Part shown: positions 9,262 to 20,013 of the stretch, piece by piece | Layout: each line of letters begins with the position of its first letter | How positions within the stretch are numbered: the stretch's first letter is position 1 | Source of the DNA: Lineus longissimus | Taxonomy: Eukaryota; Nemertea; Pilidiophora; Heteronemertea; Lineidae | Assembly (NCBI RefSeq): GCF_910592395.1 | Contig: NC_088315.1 | Span: 10,666,501-10,730,500, forward strand | Length of the DNA stretch: 64,000 bases | Direction of reading: 5' to 3' | The notes under the pieces: model-generated | Seen by the model: only the letters and a program-made list of their open reading frames with translations | The model's database searches: none | Told to the model about the DNA's origin: nothing | Program-made: the position numbers and the translations under genes

Positions 9262-9561
9262 TTCCTTCATGGTAAACTTGTTAACACTGCCGAAATATTA
9301 CGGACAATTGTGCATGGGTTCTACATCTGCCCCAGGTGACTGAGTTGTAGCCTACTACATGTGTAACCTACTCTGTGAGATATATAATTGCTTATCATAG
9401 TTTTTTTCTTCAAAACAATCATGTGTTATGGTAGATATCATAGTTTTTTTCTTCAAAACAATCATGTGTTATGGTAGACCTACAGAATTTTCTTGTTTAT
9501 CCGTTGTTCTGGCCAAACACACATATTTCTCCCAAGCAGTAATTGGTGATGGTTCGGTTGT
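9262..9561 (+). repeat. Spacer between convergent Harbinger genes with a 43-bp tandem duplication
   Basis: A 43-bp unit starting tatcatagtttttttcttc occurs twice head to tail at 9393-9435 and 9436-9478. No gene is seen. On the minus strand an AATAAA overlaps the TAA stop of the transposase at its left border, so the transcript end may lie here. Confidence 0.6.
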
Positions 9562-10793
9562 TTATTTGGCAATAAAATAAGTAAAAAATACGTACATATT
9601 CCTAAAATGTTGATCTATCATTCTTGTCCTTGCGTCCACGCCCGTCTCGTTGTCTGCGAAACCAATTAGAGGGTTGTTGTCGACATCGGGATTGTCCACG
9701 TTGGCGGGTGGATTACGAGGAACGGGAAGTCCATGGTTTTCACATATGTTATGTAACACGGCAGTCGCAATGATAATTGAGAAACACTTTTCGGGTCGAA
9801 ATCGGAGGGTTCCACCTGAAAAAATAGCAAACATTTGGAATACATGTGTAAGTATATAATTCCATTGTTTAAGCGACTGGTCCTAGATGCGATCTCCGGA
9901 ATTGCATAATATGATAATGAGTGTACATTATTCAGGGGCCTACCTTCTACATGTAAGCACCTCCATCTGTTTTTCCATCTTCCAAATGTTCGTTCAATGA
10001 TGCTTCGAACTCGCCGGTGGTGAACGTTATATCGTCTATCTGCAGCATCTTCTGGGTGGGATACAGGGGTCATTAGGTAGGGTCTGAGAGGATAGGCACT
10101 GTCACCTAGCAGGTATCCACCATCATCCAGTAGTCCACGTTCCATCTTCGCCTTTAAGCTGCAGTTACACCAGATAAACGCATCGTGTGTGGCACCTGGC
10201 CAACGGGCAACGATATTAGTGAATTTCAAGTCATGCGAACAGACTCCTTGCACATTTATGGCATGTCGCTGTTTCCTGCAGACATAAGACGCCTCGTTTA
10301 CGGAGGGACACTTAATTGGAATAAGTGAACCATCTATACAGCCGACGACATTCGGAATCCGATGGCGTTCAGAGTAGAAACCCTCTTTCTCACGCTCTTG
10401 CTCGGCAGCCGTTCGAGGAAACACTATAGACTGCTGTGCTTTAGCTTCTAAAGCAGAGGAAACTCTGGTCACAATCCTTGATATGGTAGGTAGACTCAAG
10501 CCACTAGCCATGTCCCCATTAGCAAGTTGAAAACTGCCGGTAGCAAAAAATCTGAGTGCAACACAGACCTGGAGAGTTGCTGGTACTGCACGTGATCGCA
10601 TGGTGGCTGGGGCAATCTCACCTGCTAACAGGTCGATGATTTCAAGGAGGACTGGTCGAGTCATCCGGTACCGCTAATATAAATCTACGTCATCGTAGAC
10701 GTCGAGTGGTTGTAATCTGTCTCTAAACACACGCTGCCGCCGTAAAGCCCGTCTGACCCTAACCTCTTCCAATAAAACCAACGCAGCTGCCAT
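9562..10793 (-). pseudogene. HARBI1-like transposase of inner Harbinger, one intron, one nonsense codon
   Basis: Exon 1 runs 10793-9944 and exon 2 9815-9562; intron 9943-9816 has GT-AG ends, and splicing restores continuity from the LHVEG region to PEKCFSIIIATAVLHNICE. DDE_Tnp_4 residues are present: Asp in GCIDGSLI, Asp in LGDSAYPL, Glu in IIERTFGRWKNRW. Upstream of the internal ATG at 10664 the same frame encodes a typical HARBI1 N-terminus (arginine-rich, then VFRDRLQPLDVYDD) back to an ATG at 10793, but it is cut by an in-frame TAG at 10674-10676. If translated from 10664 the protein lacks its first 43 residues. I therefore call it lightly damaged; all else is open. Confidence 0.75.
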
Positions 10794-11352
10794 GATTGTA
10801 GCGTACAAGTGTTTCAAACTATTTACGAAAACTCAACGAAGCCTAAAACACCTCGCGTAATTCTAGTAACGCGTTACGAGGTCGATTGAAGTAACGAGTG
10901 CTTTGTGAATATGACGCAAATCGATAAAAGCACACTACGAGCGGTGTACGAGTTCGTAAACGCTTACTAAGCCCTAAGAAGGCTTCATGAATAAGGCCCC
11001 AGATGACAGACTTACACTAAAGATCTACGCATAGTCCAATTCAACCTCTCTTCAACATGGGCAAAGTGCCAGACCTGTGCAACCAGGAAACCAAGTGAAA
11101 CTAACATCATTATGTAACTGTGGCATGGATCATTTACCACTGACATGTGCCAGGCTTGGCACCTTGCCCATGTAGAAGTAAAGTATCTAGAAGGTGTTGG
11201 GAAAGTATTATTCAAGTGTAATCTTGGTGTAACCCAGGTGTCACCAAGGTGTTAACCTGAACTTGGTGTCTAGGGTTCAGGTTAACACTTTTCACAGAGA
11301 TTACACTTGGATAATCTAGGTGTAGAGTTAACTCTGAGATTTGACCTCACCC
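10794..11352. other. Right ends of inner and outer Harbinger elements
   Basis: 10794-11000 is the inner element's subterminal region. 11001-11352 is the outer element's right end, with repeated aggtgttaac and gtgtaatct motifs leading into the terminal repeat at 11330-11352. No gene is supported. Confidence 0.6.
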
Positions 11353-11805
11353 AACGTCGGTTGAGACAGTTGTGACATTTCAATTTTCATTGCATAGAGA
11401 TTTGACGGACTGATTTGGAAATTCATTCCAGCCATGCAACTGTTTCAGAAATGAGAAAAAGCTCCTGGGTGTCATGACATGCATTCAATTATTAACTCAC
11501 CACAAAGAGCTGCTTCTGTCAGCAGATATGAGACAGCTACCGGGGCGGGGACTATTTCTTTATGGGGCCTTATTGTTCCGCGTCTCCAAGGAATTCTATT
11601 TTTAGAGTCCAATGGGGGGGGGGGTTGGGGGGGCCTTCCCCCCCAATGTACTGACTAAAACCTGTCACTTCCAGAGAATGGGGGGGGGGGGTTTGGGGGA
11701 CTCATCCCCCAATGTACTGGCTAAATATGTCAGAAGGACGGGGGTTTGGGGGATCCCCCATGTCAAACAGTTGTGTGAGTTCACTAGAGATTGCTCTTTA
11801 CATAT
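11353..11805 (+). repeat. Dispersed repeat R1, copy A, right part, with G-run hairpin modules
   Basis: This continues R1 after the Harbinger insertion and matches 26308-26625. 11612-11760 contains three modules, each a G run of 5-10, a short spacer, then a C run and aatgtactg(a/g)cta; each can fold as a G/C stem or form a G-quadruplex. The right end has gttgtgtgagtt (11770-11781), inverted relative to the start at 3721. Confidence 0.65.
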
Positions 11806-12650
11806 GCTACATTAGCCGATAATCAACCTGGGATCGATGAAATATTGCAGGTGTATGACTGTATGCAACTAAGCTTATGGTGAGCATTCGGAACGAGGTA
11901 ATCACCGTAATTCCCGTCATCCATTAATGTTTACATCGTTCACTGCTTGCTTTCCGTACAAAATCAGTAAGTTTTCAGATGTCGAGGTGATGGAAATACT
12001 CATCGAAGTGTCAATTAGTTGTCTGTGAATCGCTGGCAGCATTGGTATGACCTGGTTTGGGTGACACTGACTGACAGAGTTGCACTTGCAGCCTGATGCG
12101 GATGGCCGGTGAATTCTGAAGTCAACGTATACGTATAGGCCGGACATCCTAAACAGCGTCCACCAGCGTCCACCAGGTTTCAAAGTTATCAAAATTATAT
12201 TTTCTTGACATTAAAATAGGTTATTTAAAACATATTTTGCAAGTTTTATTGCAATATATTGAAAAATAAGTGAATTATCTGTGCTGGAAGGCTGTAGGAA
12301 AAACCCGGAGGAAAGGCTGGCGGTATGTTTCTTCTGGATTAGGCCTACCCACAAGTATGTCTGTGAATAATTTAACAATCTGTAATGAAAAAGGTGAATT
12401 CACTGATGACGGCTCATCCAAGGCAACCGATTTGGCCCCAGGCTTTGGCCAGGCTTATTTGCCTTCTCTTCCCAACAGCGATGGATATGAAAACTCCCTG
12501 CACTCCTTCGTGTACGTGGTGAAGTCTTTTCAATGTATTTCACTATTTTTAAACAAAGATTAGATTGCTTATGTAAACTCATTCTTATCATGTACATGTA
12601 TTTTGCAATTAACGTAGCGAGAAGTCACCACTATAACAGATAAAACTTAC
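11806..12650. other. Unassigned sequence
   Basis: AT-rich, with no reading frame I can support and no clear repeat. Short frames on both strands lack codon or motif support. Confidence 0.4.
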
Positions 12651-12950
12651 ATCAATACGCCTGCATATTTCACTGATACAGTAACCTGGCCCACTAGCAC
12701 TAGCTCCACCATGTCCATTTGCACTAGAACGACTAAAACAATCGTTCGTGCCAACCAAAAAAAAAATGTCCAAAAGCGAAGACCATCTAATCCGCCGACA
12801 TTTTTCTAACAAGCCGGCAGTTTCATAACCCTGGTATGCAAAAGTTATATGGCTCTTGAACCAACTCCCCAACGCCTCATTATCCACGTACTTCAAAATT
12901 GATACAGAAAAAATTGCAGTACACTTCTCGTTCTCCGACACTCCCGCCAT
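12651..12950 (-). CDS. Candidate first coding exon of a host gene
   Basis: An ATG at 12950 in a good start context (ccaaaATGGcg) opens a 300-bp exon of 100 codons that ends exactly at a consensus donor (GTAAGT read from 12650 down). The peptide begins MAGVSENEKCTAIFSVSILK and has no domain I recognise. The region is not part of any repeat I could identify in the window. I see no partner exon nearby downstream on the minus strand, so the gene is unproven and could be a chance frame. Confidence 0.3.
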
Positions 12951-13727
12951 TTTGGTTTCTTTCTTCCATAACCTCGGCGGACTAATTCCACATCGCCCGC
13001 GGAATGCCGAAGACATTAGAAACCTGCACACCAAACGTCGTCGGCTAACTGTACAACTTACGACTTTGCCTCCAGACGTAATATTATAGTAGGAGGAGTA
13101 CAGCTTCACACCACAAGTTTGTTGTGGCAATCTACGTCATCATGTCTTTAGTGGCCGCATCAGGGACACCATGCTAAGTCACATAAAGTGTGTCGTGGAG
13201 GTGTGTCCGCCAGACTACCGCGTGATTGGTTGACCTAGTTGATATCTGTGTCAATTCGTTGTTTTTGCGACGACCAATAATGACGAATCATCAGCAAGAG
13301 TATTGACTTGTCGTAGTGGCCGGTAAGGGCGATGGGACGAGGCCTTATCACTAAGTCCGTAGTGTAACTAGTTGTAACAACCCTTCTTGGTTTATGCACA
13401 TTTTGCAGTATTTATACCCTTAAAGAAGCAAATGCTTTCAACACATATAATCTGTGCCTCTTAATGATTAAGCGATATCTAGAAATCATCACTTGCGTGT
13501 TTCCAGGGAATGTGAAGATTTTTTTCATATTTTTGCATTTTTCTCCAAATATAGGGTTTAAAATGTGCCTTAGCCTGATTATACTTCTAAGCTCTTCAAT
13601 TAGTATTCGCATTTTAGTCTGGTGGTCCGCCATCTTGGATTCAGTAAGTGAACCAATTGGTCCAGTCCCTGTTGACAACATTATAGCAATCATTTCTCAC
13701 AGTGAGCCATTATCGCCGAAGAGCTTG
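12951..13727. other. Unassigned sequence between candidate exon and inverted duplication
   Basis: Contains an ATGGCGGAC start context on minus at 13633 with a possible donor at 13584, encoding only about 16 residues (MADHQTKMRILIEELR); too short to call. Otherwise AT-rich with no supported gene. Confidence 0.35.
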
Positions 13728-14755
13728 TCTTCTTCTTACACGTTCATTCTTTTTATTTTGGAAGATTGGTGTGAATCATTTGAAATATGCGACCCGTTCC
13801 AGCAAAACCAGTCGTATGTCGCTCTGAGCTTGGCAGGTTGAGATGGACTGTTTTTTTTATTTCACTATTGTCTGCATTTTGTGAAATCTGACGACATCAA
13901 TTTCTTCTATTATCTCCTGGTGTCGTCTAGGCTCATCTTATGTGCGACATGCGGCTGGTTTTGCTTGAACGGGTCACATATAAGATAGCCGTTTATTTTG
14001 TAACCTAATTCTAAAGCATAGTTTTTTCTGTGAAGGTCCTAAATTAAATTTCATAAAAATGGCATGTGCATTTCGTGTACATTTTGTCCATTGCTAGTCA
14101 TGTGCTTTCGTTCCACTTCTGTGATTCATCAAATCCATAGTTTAGAAGAACTTTTTTTATGTGTGGTCAGGATGGTTGTAAACTACCTGGTCCGTGCGGC
14201 CCGTCCCACTTCCCTGTATGAACAGTATTAGTCTCTAAGGTATTAGCAGTGAAGTCCAAGCCTATTTCAATATCAATGGGTTTCTCATTCTATAGAGCGT
14301 GTCCAAATTCAAGTAGATTGTCTTATTCAGTTCAAAAAGATAAATGAGCCTTTACAAAGAGACGTATCGTTGTGAGTTAAAGGGACAACTTGGGCATGTG
14401 ATTTACCTGGCCAAGAGGATAATGCGTTAGTTTGACACCGTGTGCCGCCACTTGTAGTATTACACTGATGCTGTTATTGGAAGGCAGGTTTGGGCATGGC
14501 TTGTGAATTTCAGGCAGGCCTATGATTACACCCCGTTCTTGTGCATCGTTTATTCCATCACTTGTCAATTATCCTGTCACAGCGGTCCAGCTGGAAGCCA
14601 TTTTTGTTTGAAAAAACAACATATCATATGCCCAAGTTTGCCCTGAATGAAGGCCCACAGCCAGGAAGGGGTTAAAATATTGTAAAGTATCCATGAAGGC
14701 TTGAGGTTGAAGAAAGAGGAAAAATCCGAAGATCCCTGTTCTTCCTGAAACCTGT
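13728..14755 (+). repeat. Left arm of a long inverted duplication
   Basis: Apart from a 191-bp MITE, this arm is the reverse complement of 27783-27354 followed by 19566-19161. The match is nearly perfect in places; a 63-codon stretch is identical in both arms. The left arm has no BEL insertion at 14345-14349 (tgagc), the unoccupied target. Origin as long terminal repeats of a large element or as a segmental inverted duplication is not decided; no target duplication is seen at 13727/27784. Confidence 0.8.
13788..13978 (+). mobile_element. 191-bp MITE with TA target duplication
   Basis: The ends are inverted (tgcgacccgttccagcaaaa on the left, tgtgacccgttcaagcaaaa reading in from the right) and the similarity extends to about 40 bp. 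TA flanks it at 13786-13787 and 13979-13980. The right arm of the inverted duplication (near 27728) lacks it and reads straight through a single TA, which fixes the ends. TA duplication suggests mobilisation by a Tc1/mariner-type enzyme; a 3-bp TAT reading (Harbinger) cannot be fully excluded. Confidence 0.85.
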
Positions 14756-17040
14756 AATCGTATTGTATTTTAATGTATTCACCTTGCATTATTCCTGTTA
14801 ACGGACAGGTAGGCTCTATGCAGGACCCAAATAGGTACAGGTGAGAGTATTTGATCTGACTGCGGCATTGCCGGCGCATTGCGGTACACTCCTGGCCTTA
14901 TGATTGGTGGCGTATTTTGCGCATTGACTCGGTGCATTGCAGTACGCTGCTGGCCTCCTGATCGGTGGCGTATTCGTGGTGCAGTGGCGCAGTGACGTAT
15001 TCGTGATGCGGTGGCGCGGTGGCGCATTGCGGTTCATTCCCAGTCTCCTGGTTGGTTGGGTCCTGGGTATAAAACTGCCTCTCCCATAGCAGCGGCAGTT
15101 CCATCTTAAGTTCCATCTTGGATAATTTAAGTGTACGTATAACATCTTATTCTCGTGTGGAGGTTCTTCCCTGTTTGATCCCGGAGTTGGTACCCAAGAC
15201 TGAAACCCCCAGGAGATCAGTAATGGAGCTCCTCGATAACAAACCTTTTACAATGTTTTGACGCCTTAATACTGCTGTGTGACACTTAATTCAGTGGCTT
15301 GTGGTTAAAGGCCGGAAGGGGACTCTTTATGCAGCGGCTATGGAGCTAGGTAGGCAAGATGAATTTACGCAATGTCACCAATAGTGTTCTATGTCGCATC
15401 TGAAAGTACAATGAAACTAGTAACACTTTCACAAGGAATATATTTAGTGCTGAACCTAACATGAACCAGTGCCCTTACTGTGTATAGTCCTCCTTTAAAG
15501 AAATATATAGCTAATTGGCCTACAGCCTAAAGTTTGAAATGTTTGTTGCAGGTAAAATTCAGAGTCACATCTTTGCCCTCAAGATGGTTTTGGAGTCATT
15601 CACAATTGGCGATAACAGACTTTGTCTGACCCACCCTTTTCCTGGAGTTGACATCTGAAGAAATACTGCAGAATATCGTAAATACAGGAGGTCAACTTGA
15701 TGATATACTTGACTTAAGTATATCCCAATCCTCATGCCAAAACTGTATAGACTGTAAGAAAAGAGACCTAAATTGTCCAACTCGGCATCAATCATAATAC
15801 CTAGATGTTTCCTCAATTGAACATTTGACACAGATGTATTAGATTGTCTTCGTAAATCTAGAAATAATTTTCTTTAGATTAAAAATACTTTTCTGGGACT
15901 AAATATTTAAATCGTTCATCAGTCTCACTGCCATGTATGAGGGTTCAACTCCCTCCCAAGGTAGATAAATCATTCAGAGATGCCGGTGCAAAGTGGGTAA
16001 ATTGCCTTGCAGCCCCGCATGGCAGTGAGACTGATAAATTCCTAAGTACCAAATTATTGAGTATGGTAAGGGCAATTTGGCAACTAATAGCAAGTTCAAT
16101 AGGTGTTGGCAATTGTTGAATTTGGACTGTTCAAGGTTCCTCTGCTCTGTCAACAAGTGAGCACTGTGGCCTCTGCAACTTCATCCTCTTATTACAGTGT
16201 TCTGTTTGAAAGGGAGTGTAATTGTCAAAGAAAACACCTTTTCGAATGTCAAAGCTTGCCTTGATTATTGTAGTTGTGGCTGTTAAACTGAAATCAAAGA
16301 GGAATATTACTAAGTTGTAAATACTCTTCAATTCTTATCATTTTAATACCCTTCATGTGATTCCCAAGAGTTAACATTTTACTAATTTTAGATATTTGAG
16401 ACTGTTATAGTAACATAAGGAATTTCATTTGTCTCGAGGGATTATAGACTTTGATATAGAGAACACCATATTATGGTTGATATGCACATTATTGTATCAT
16501 TCAAGACACCAAAGCAAATTATTACTAGTGATGTGGCAAATTGAAGTTACTCATTCACCGGTGCAAATCAAGTTCCCGTCAATCGGGATATTTTGGAAGT
16601 TATTAAGGTTCCTGCAATCGGGCAGATGTACATGGTTGTGACAGTGTCTAGAATGGTCATGACAAGTGTCCCTGATAGTCCTATGGCTAGTATAAAAATG
16701 TATCTGACCATCCTGACTGTTTGAGTAGCCTATCATTTGATAGTGGTGCAGGGACCAGTGTCATATTGTTCAAGGAGTCCATGACTGCCACATTGTGAAA
16801 ATGCCTTTGTCATCTTTTTAGAGTGGGACAGGAGCTGATGCCGTCTTGACACAAACAATGACAGTGAACAAGATGAAGCTGGAGTGTAGCTCCATCAGAA
16901 TGGAGGGGTACCAATGGATTGATGTCATAGTCCTTTCCCAGCCAACTGACTAGGGATAAGCTTAGTTGCCACTACCAGACTATCATGGACATGGGGCACT
17001 CTTCCTCAATAAGCATAACACCATTTTCAGAGACTTAAAA
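14756..17040. other. Unassigned spacer inside the inverted duplication
   Basis: 14870-15040 is GC-richer, with short imperfect repeats of the type ggcgcagtg/cgtattcgtg, followed by a TATA-like gggtataaaa at about 15066. 15918-15935 and 16018-16035 are an 18-bp perfect inverted repeat (atcagtctcactgccatg) around an 82-base loop. No gene is supported. Confidence 0.4.
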
Positions 17041-17224
17041 ACAGCCAAATACACTGTTGGGCAAAATGGTTGTCACCCCTATAGAAAATTGTGAGTTTCA
17101 GGTTTATATCCATATTTCTCCACAATCATGGTCAGGTTTCTTTCATTCTTAGATTGAAATTGACATGAGTGACCTAATTCAATTTCGTCACAGGGTATGG
17201 CAGTCGTGTGATGTAATAAGACAC

Positions 17225-17232
17225 TATAAAAG
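17225..17232 (+). promoter_or_regulatory. TATA-like box upstream of Tc1 transposase
   Basis: TATAAAAG lies 130 bp before the transposase ATG, at a plausible distance for a short leader. Only the motif and position support it. Confidence 0.3.
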
Positions 17233-17361
17233 GAGTGTTTCTGCTGACCATGTCCTTTCGGTCCTATGCCTAGTCCACAGCCAACTAGGTGTTCGTGCAT
17301 TCTCCTGGTTAACCAACCCAATCCTATTGAATTTTCTTGACCAGCCAATGCAGAACTTGTT

Positions 17362-18384
17362 ATGCCCGGCCCATACAGCCAAATTCAGCGAGGTGAGGCC
17401 ATTGGAAGGTGGCGCAGCGGGCAAGGTCCTGGCGCCATCGCCGAAGTGATGGGACTTTCGAAAAGGACGGTGCAAAGGTGGATTTCGATGTGGCGACAGG
17501 ACGGTAATGTTAACGTTGGGAGATCTACTGGTCGTCCTCGCATCTCTAATGAAAGAGACGACCGTCATCTCTTGCGTCGTTGCCGTGCAGATCGTGAGAA
17601 AACGACGACACAGCTGCGCAATGACTGGCACAACCTGGATAATGTTGACGCTAGTCGGACAACGGTAAACCGTAGGCTGATTGCTGCCGGTTATCATGCA
17701 AGAAGGCAGGTAGTCTGTCCAAAATTGATAGATACGGCAAAACGTCGACGGCTTCTGTGGGCGAGAGCGCATGCTGACGTGCCGGACGAAATGTGGCGCC
17801 ACATCGTCTTTGGTGACGAGTCCCGTTTCTTGCTGTTCCGTGTTGATGGCAGGGTCAGAGTTCGTCGATTACCAGGCGAGCAGCTTCGGGAAGACTGTGT
17901 AGGCCTGCGTGTTCCATTTGGAGGTGGTTCAGTCCATATCTGGGGCGCCATTCATTATCATGGAAAAACTGCAGTCCGCGTCCTAGAGCAAAATGTAAAC
18001 GGTCTCCTCTACTTGGAGATCCTCCGAGATCACGTGCTGCCAGAAGCAAGGGCCCACTTCGGCAACAACTGGACACTAGCAGACGACAACGCCAGACCCC
18101 ACAGAGCAGCAATAGTGAACAATTTCTTGCACGAACAAGACGTCGACCGTCTGGACTGGCCTCCTTACAGCCCGGATATGAACCCCATAGAGCACCTGTG
18201 GGATCATATCGGCAGAGAAATCGAAAATTTGGACCCTCCGCCTCAGAACCTTGCCGACCTTGGTGATGCAATTGTTCATATTTGGGGCGAAATCCCCCAA
18301 CGAAGGATACAAAGCCTCGTTACAAGCATGTCCCGACGAATTGCAGCGCTCATTGCAGCCCGTGGGGGCAATACGCGATATTAG
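17362..18384 (+). CDS. Tc1-like transposase, DD34E
   Basis: 340 residues, uninterrupted. The N-terminus has a paired-type helix-turn-helix (GEAIGRWRSGQGPGAIAEVM, then SKRTVQRWISMW), a GRPR hook-like motif (STGRPRIS), and a second HTH region (TTTQLRNDW...SRTTVNRRL). Catalytic residues: Asp in FGDESRF, Asp in LADDNARPH, Glu in DMNPIEHLWD; 34 residues separate the last two, the Tc1 spacing. Length matches the family (about 340). The ORF is intact, so the enzyme may be active or only recently silenced. The ATG at 17362 gives the usual N-terminus. Confidence 0.9.
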   Translation: MPGPYSQIQRGEAIGRWRSGQGPGAIAEVMGLSKRTVQRWISMWRQDGNVNVGRSTGRPRISNERDDRHLLRRCRADREKTTTQLRNDWHNLDNVDASRTTVNRRLIAAGYHARRQVVCPKLIDTAKRRRLLWARAHADVPDEMWRHIVFGDESRFLLFRVDGRVRVRRLPGEQLREDCVGLRVPFGGGSVHIWGAIHYHGKTAVRVLEQNVNGLLYLEILRDHVLPEARAHFGNNWTLADDNARPHRAAIVNNFLHEQDVDRLDWPPYSPDMNPIEHLWDHIGREIENLDPPPQNLADLGDAIVHIWGEIPQRRIQSLVTSMSRRIAALIAARGGNTRY

Positions 18385-18545
18385 GTATGCAAGCAGTGAG
18401 AAATTACCCAATTGTGCAATTCCTATCAATTTGGACAAACAAATCTGGTCAGATGGAGAGAACAGAGTGAACGTACAGTTTATTGGCTGTTACAAGCCCC
18501 CAGTCAACTTTGTTCTTTTGACCCCAAAGTTTGAAGATTAATTCT

Positions 18546-19160
18546 ATGATGGAATATAAAAATGTTTCATAGTGTCCATATTTATTTTTAAAGACTTGTT
18601 TGACATTTCTGCACACTTAAATGGGGTGTCAGGCCGGCAGGTTGTCTCAGTTTTCATCTCGCAGAAAATCATCTGATTTGTGAGTAATATTAATTGAGGT
18701 TATTCGGATAGGCCACATCCTTCCAAAAGTGCTGTTTTTTGTCGAGTTGAATTAGCCCTAATATTGGCCATATTATTGCAGTTTTAATGAACCCCGACTG
18801 TGACTGACCGCACAGTAGCTCCTCGCTTTGCCACTGAGTCCGTGTTTACCTCAACCCCACTTTCAATCGTCTGCTCAGATCTTCGTCTGCACTTTCCTTT
18901 CGTTACGTTGTGAAAAAATACTTATTTTACGATATTTCAAGCTAGAAATACAAAATGTGAGTATCCTACACAAAAACATTGTGCAAAAATATGACATTTT
19001 GATGACCAATCGATGTAATTCGAATTTTGTGACAAAGGTTATTATCTCCTCTTCAAGGTGAAATGGCATTTTTGAAAAAAAGCCTTTAGGTGAATAAATG
19101 GCCGCTTACTATAGAAACCAATAAACAATGTTAAGTAGCAAAACAGTAAATTTGTAAAAG
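18546..19160. other. Unassigned spacer
   Basis: AT-rich sequence without a supported gene or recognised repeat between the Tc1 element and the right arm of the inverted duplication. Confidence 0.4.
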
Positions 19161-19566
19161 GGTTCAGGAAGAACAGGGATCTTCGGATTTTTCCTCTTTC
19201 TTCATCCTCAAGCCTTCATGGATACTTTACAATATTTAACCCCTTCCTGGCTGTGGGACTTAATTCAGGGCAAACTTGGGCATATGATATGTTGGTTTTT
19301 CAAACAAAAATGGCTTCCAGCTGGACCGCTGTGACAGGATAATTGACAAGTGATGGAATAAACGATGCACAAGAACGGGGTGTAATCATAGGCCTGCCTG
19401 AAATTCACAAGCCATGCCCAAACCTGCCTTCCAATAACAGCATCAGTGTAATACTACAAGTGGCGGCACACGGTGTCAAGCTGACACATTATCCTCTTGG
19501 CCAGGTAAATCACATGCCCAAGTTGTCCCTTTAACTCACAACGATACGTCTCTTTGTAAAGGCTCA
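19161..19566 (-). repeat. Right arm of the inverted duplication, first part
   Basis: Reverse complement of 14346-14755. It is interrupted after ggctca by the BEL/Pao element and resumes at 27354. The short plus-strand frame here (63 codons, 19343-19534) has an identical copy on minus at 14377-14568 because of the duplication; it is not taken as a gene. Confidence 0.8.
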
Positions 19567-19806
19567 TGTTATGAGAAGTCATTGTGTTAATGTCACAACC
19601 TTTTGCCGAAGACACTTTTCGTCTTCCGTGCTTGCCGGAAAAAACTACGACACCAACGAATGAACGAAGTCCAACACGATTTGGGAAATTTTTTATTTCC
19701 TACTTGTACGCTTGTAAATCCTCTTTTAAAGTGAATATAAACGAAAAAGGATATCTACGAGTTATCACGTTTATTCTCCCAATCGTGGCCGATCAAATAC
19801 ACAACA
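19567..19806 (+). repeat. 5' LTR of BEL/Pao element
   Basis: 240 bp, tg...ca ends, repeated at 27114-27353. The 81-codon frame it contains is copied at the other LTR and is not a gene. Confidence 0.9.
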
Positions 19807-20013
19807 GCTTTCCCAAATCTAACGGTTAAATGAACTGAAAATCCCGACCAAAGTGAACGGTGTCTGGTCGCAAAATTCGTTAAGCGCACATATCATGCAC
19901 GTGTAAATGTACTGTCGATCTGCACGAATGTATGGTGCGCGCAGGGTTTACATGTATATGCACTGACATTGATTGTTGTTGGTTTCCTGCACGGTTAGAC
20001 GTTACGTAAACGA

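Larger units (their letters stand above)
6913..11000 (-). mobile_element. Inner PIF/Harbinger element nested in the outer one
   Basis: Imperfect terminal inverted repeats: the left end (6913 on) reads gggtgcgtattcataaagcc and the right end (11000 back) ggggccttattcatgaagcc on the other strand, with further similarity inside. It carries an intron-containing Myb/SANT-like gene on plus and a HARBI1-like transposase with one intron on minus, arranged convergently. I could not see a clean 3-bp target duplication (tca against aga), so the exact ends may be off by a few bases or the duplication has decayed. Confidence 0.75.
4415..11352 (+). mobile_element. Outer PIF/Harbinger DNA transposon with nested Harbinger inside
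   Basis: Perfect 23-bp terminal inverted repeats (4415-4437 and 11330-11352, beginning gggtgaggtcaaatctcag) are flanked by the 3-bp duplication AAC (4412-4414 and 11353-11355). The unoccupied form of the target (acaacgtcggcgg) is visible at about 25884 in the sister repeat. It encodes a HARBI1-like transposase on plus and a Myb/SANT-like protein on minus, the usual two-gene Harbinger layout. The subterminal parts are rich in aagtgttaacac-type motifs in both orientations, plausible transposase binding sites. A second Harbinger (6913-11000) has landed just upstream of the Myb-like gene. The 3-bp duplication fits Harbinger. Confidence 0.85.
17050..18545 (+). mobile_element. Tc1/mariner element with full-length transposase
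   Basis: The unit is defined mainly by the transposase at 17362-18384. The left border near 17050 (cactgttgggcaaaatggtt) and right border near 18535 (inward tttggggtcaaaagaacaaa) are only weakly inverted, so ends and TA duplication are uncertain. It lies in the spacer of the inverted duplication. Confidence 0.55.

Noticed and set aside
13585-13633. Possible first exon MADHQTK... on minus
   Set aside because: Good start context but only 16 codons to a weak donor; no partner exon seen.
14377-14568. 63-codon frame with an identical twin at 19343-19534
   Set aside because: Identity is due to the inverted duplication of non-coding DNA; no motif or start context supports a gene.
15935-15965. tRNA B-box-like gggttcaactccc
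   Set aside because: No A box at the right distance and no cloverleaf can be drawn; it lies in a small hairpin loop.
19584-19829. 81-codon frame with a near twin at 27131-27376
   Set aside because: Lies in the two BEL LTRs; the match is LTR identity, not protein conservation.
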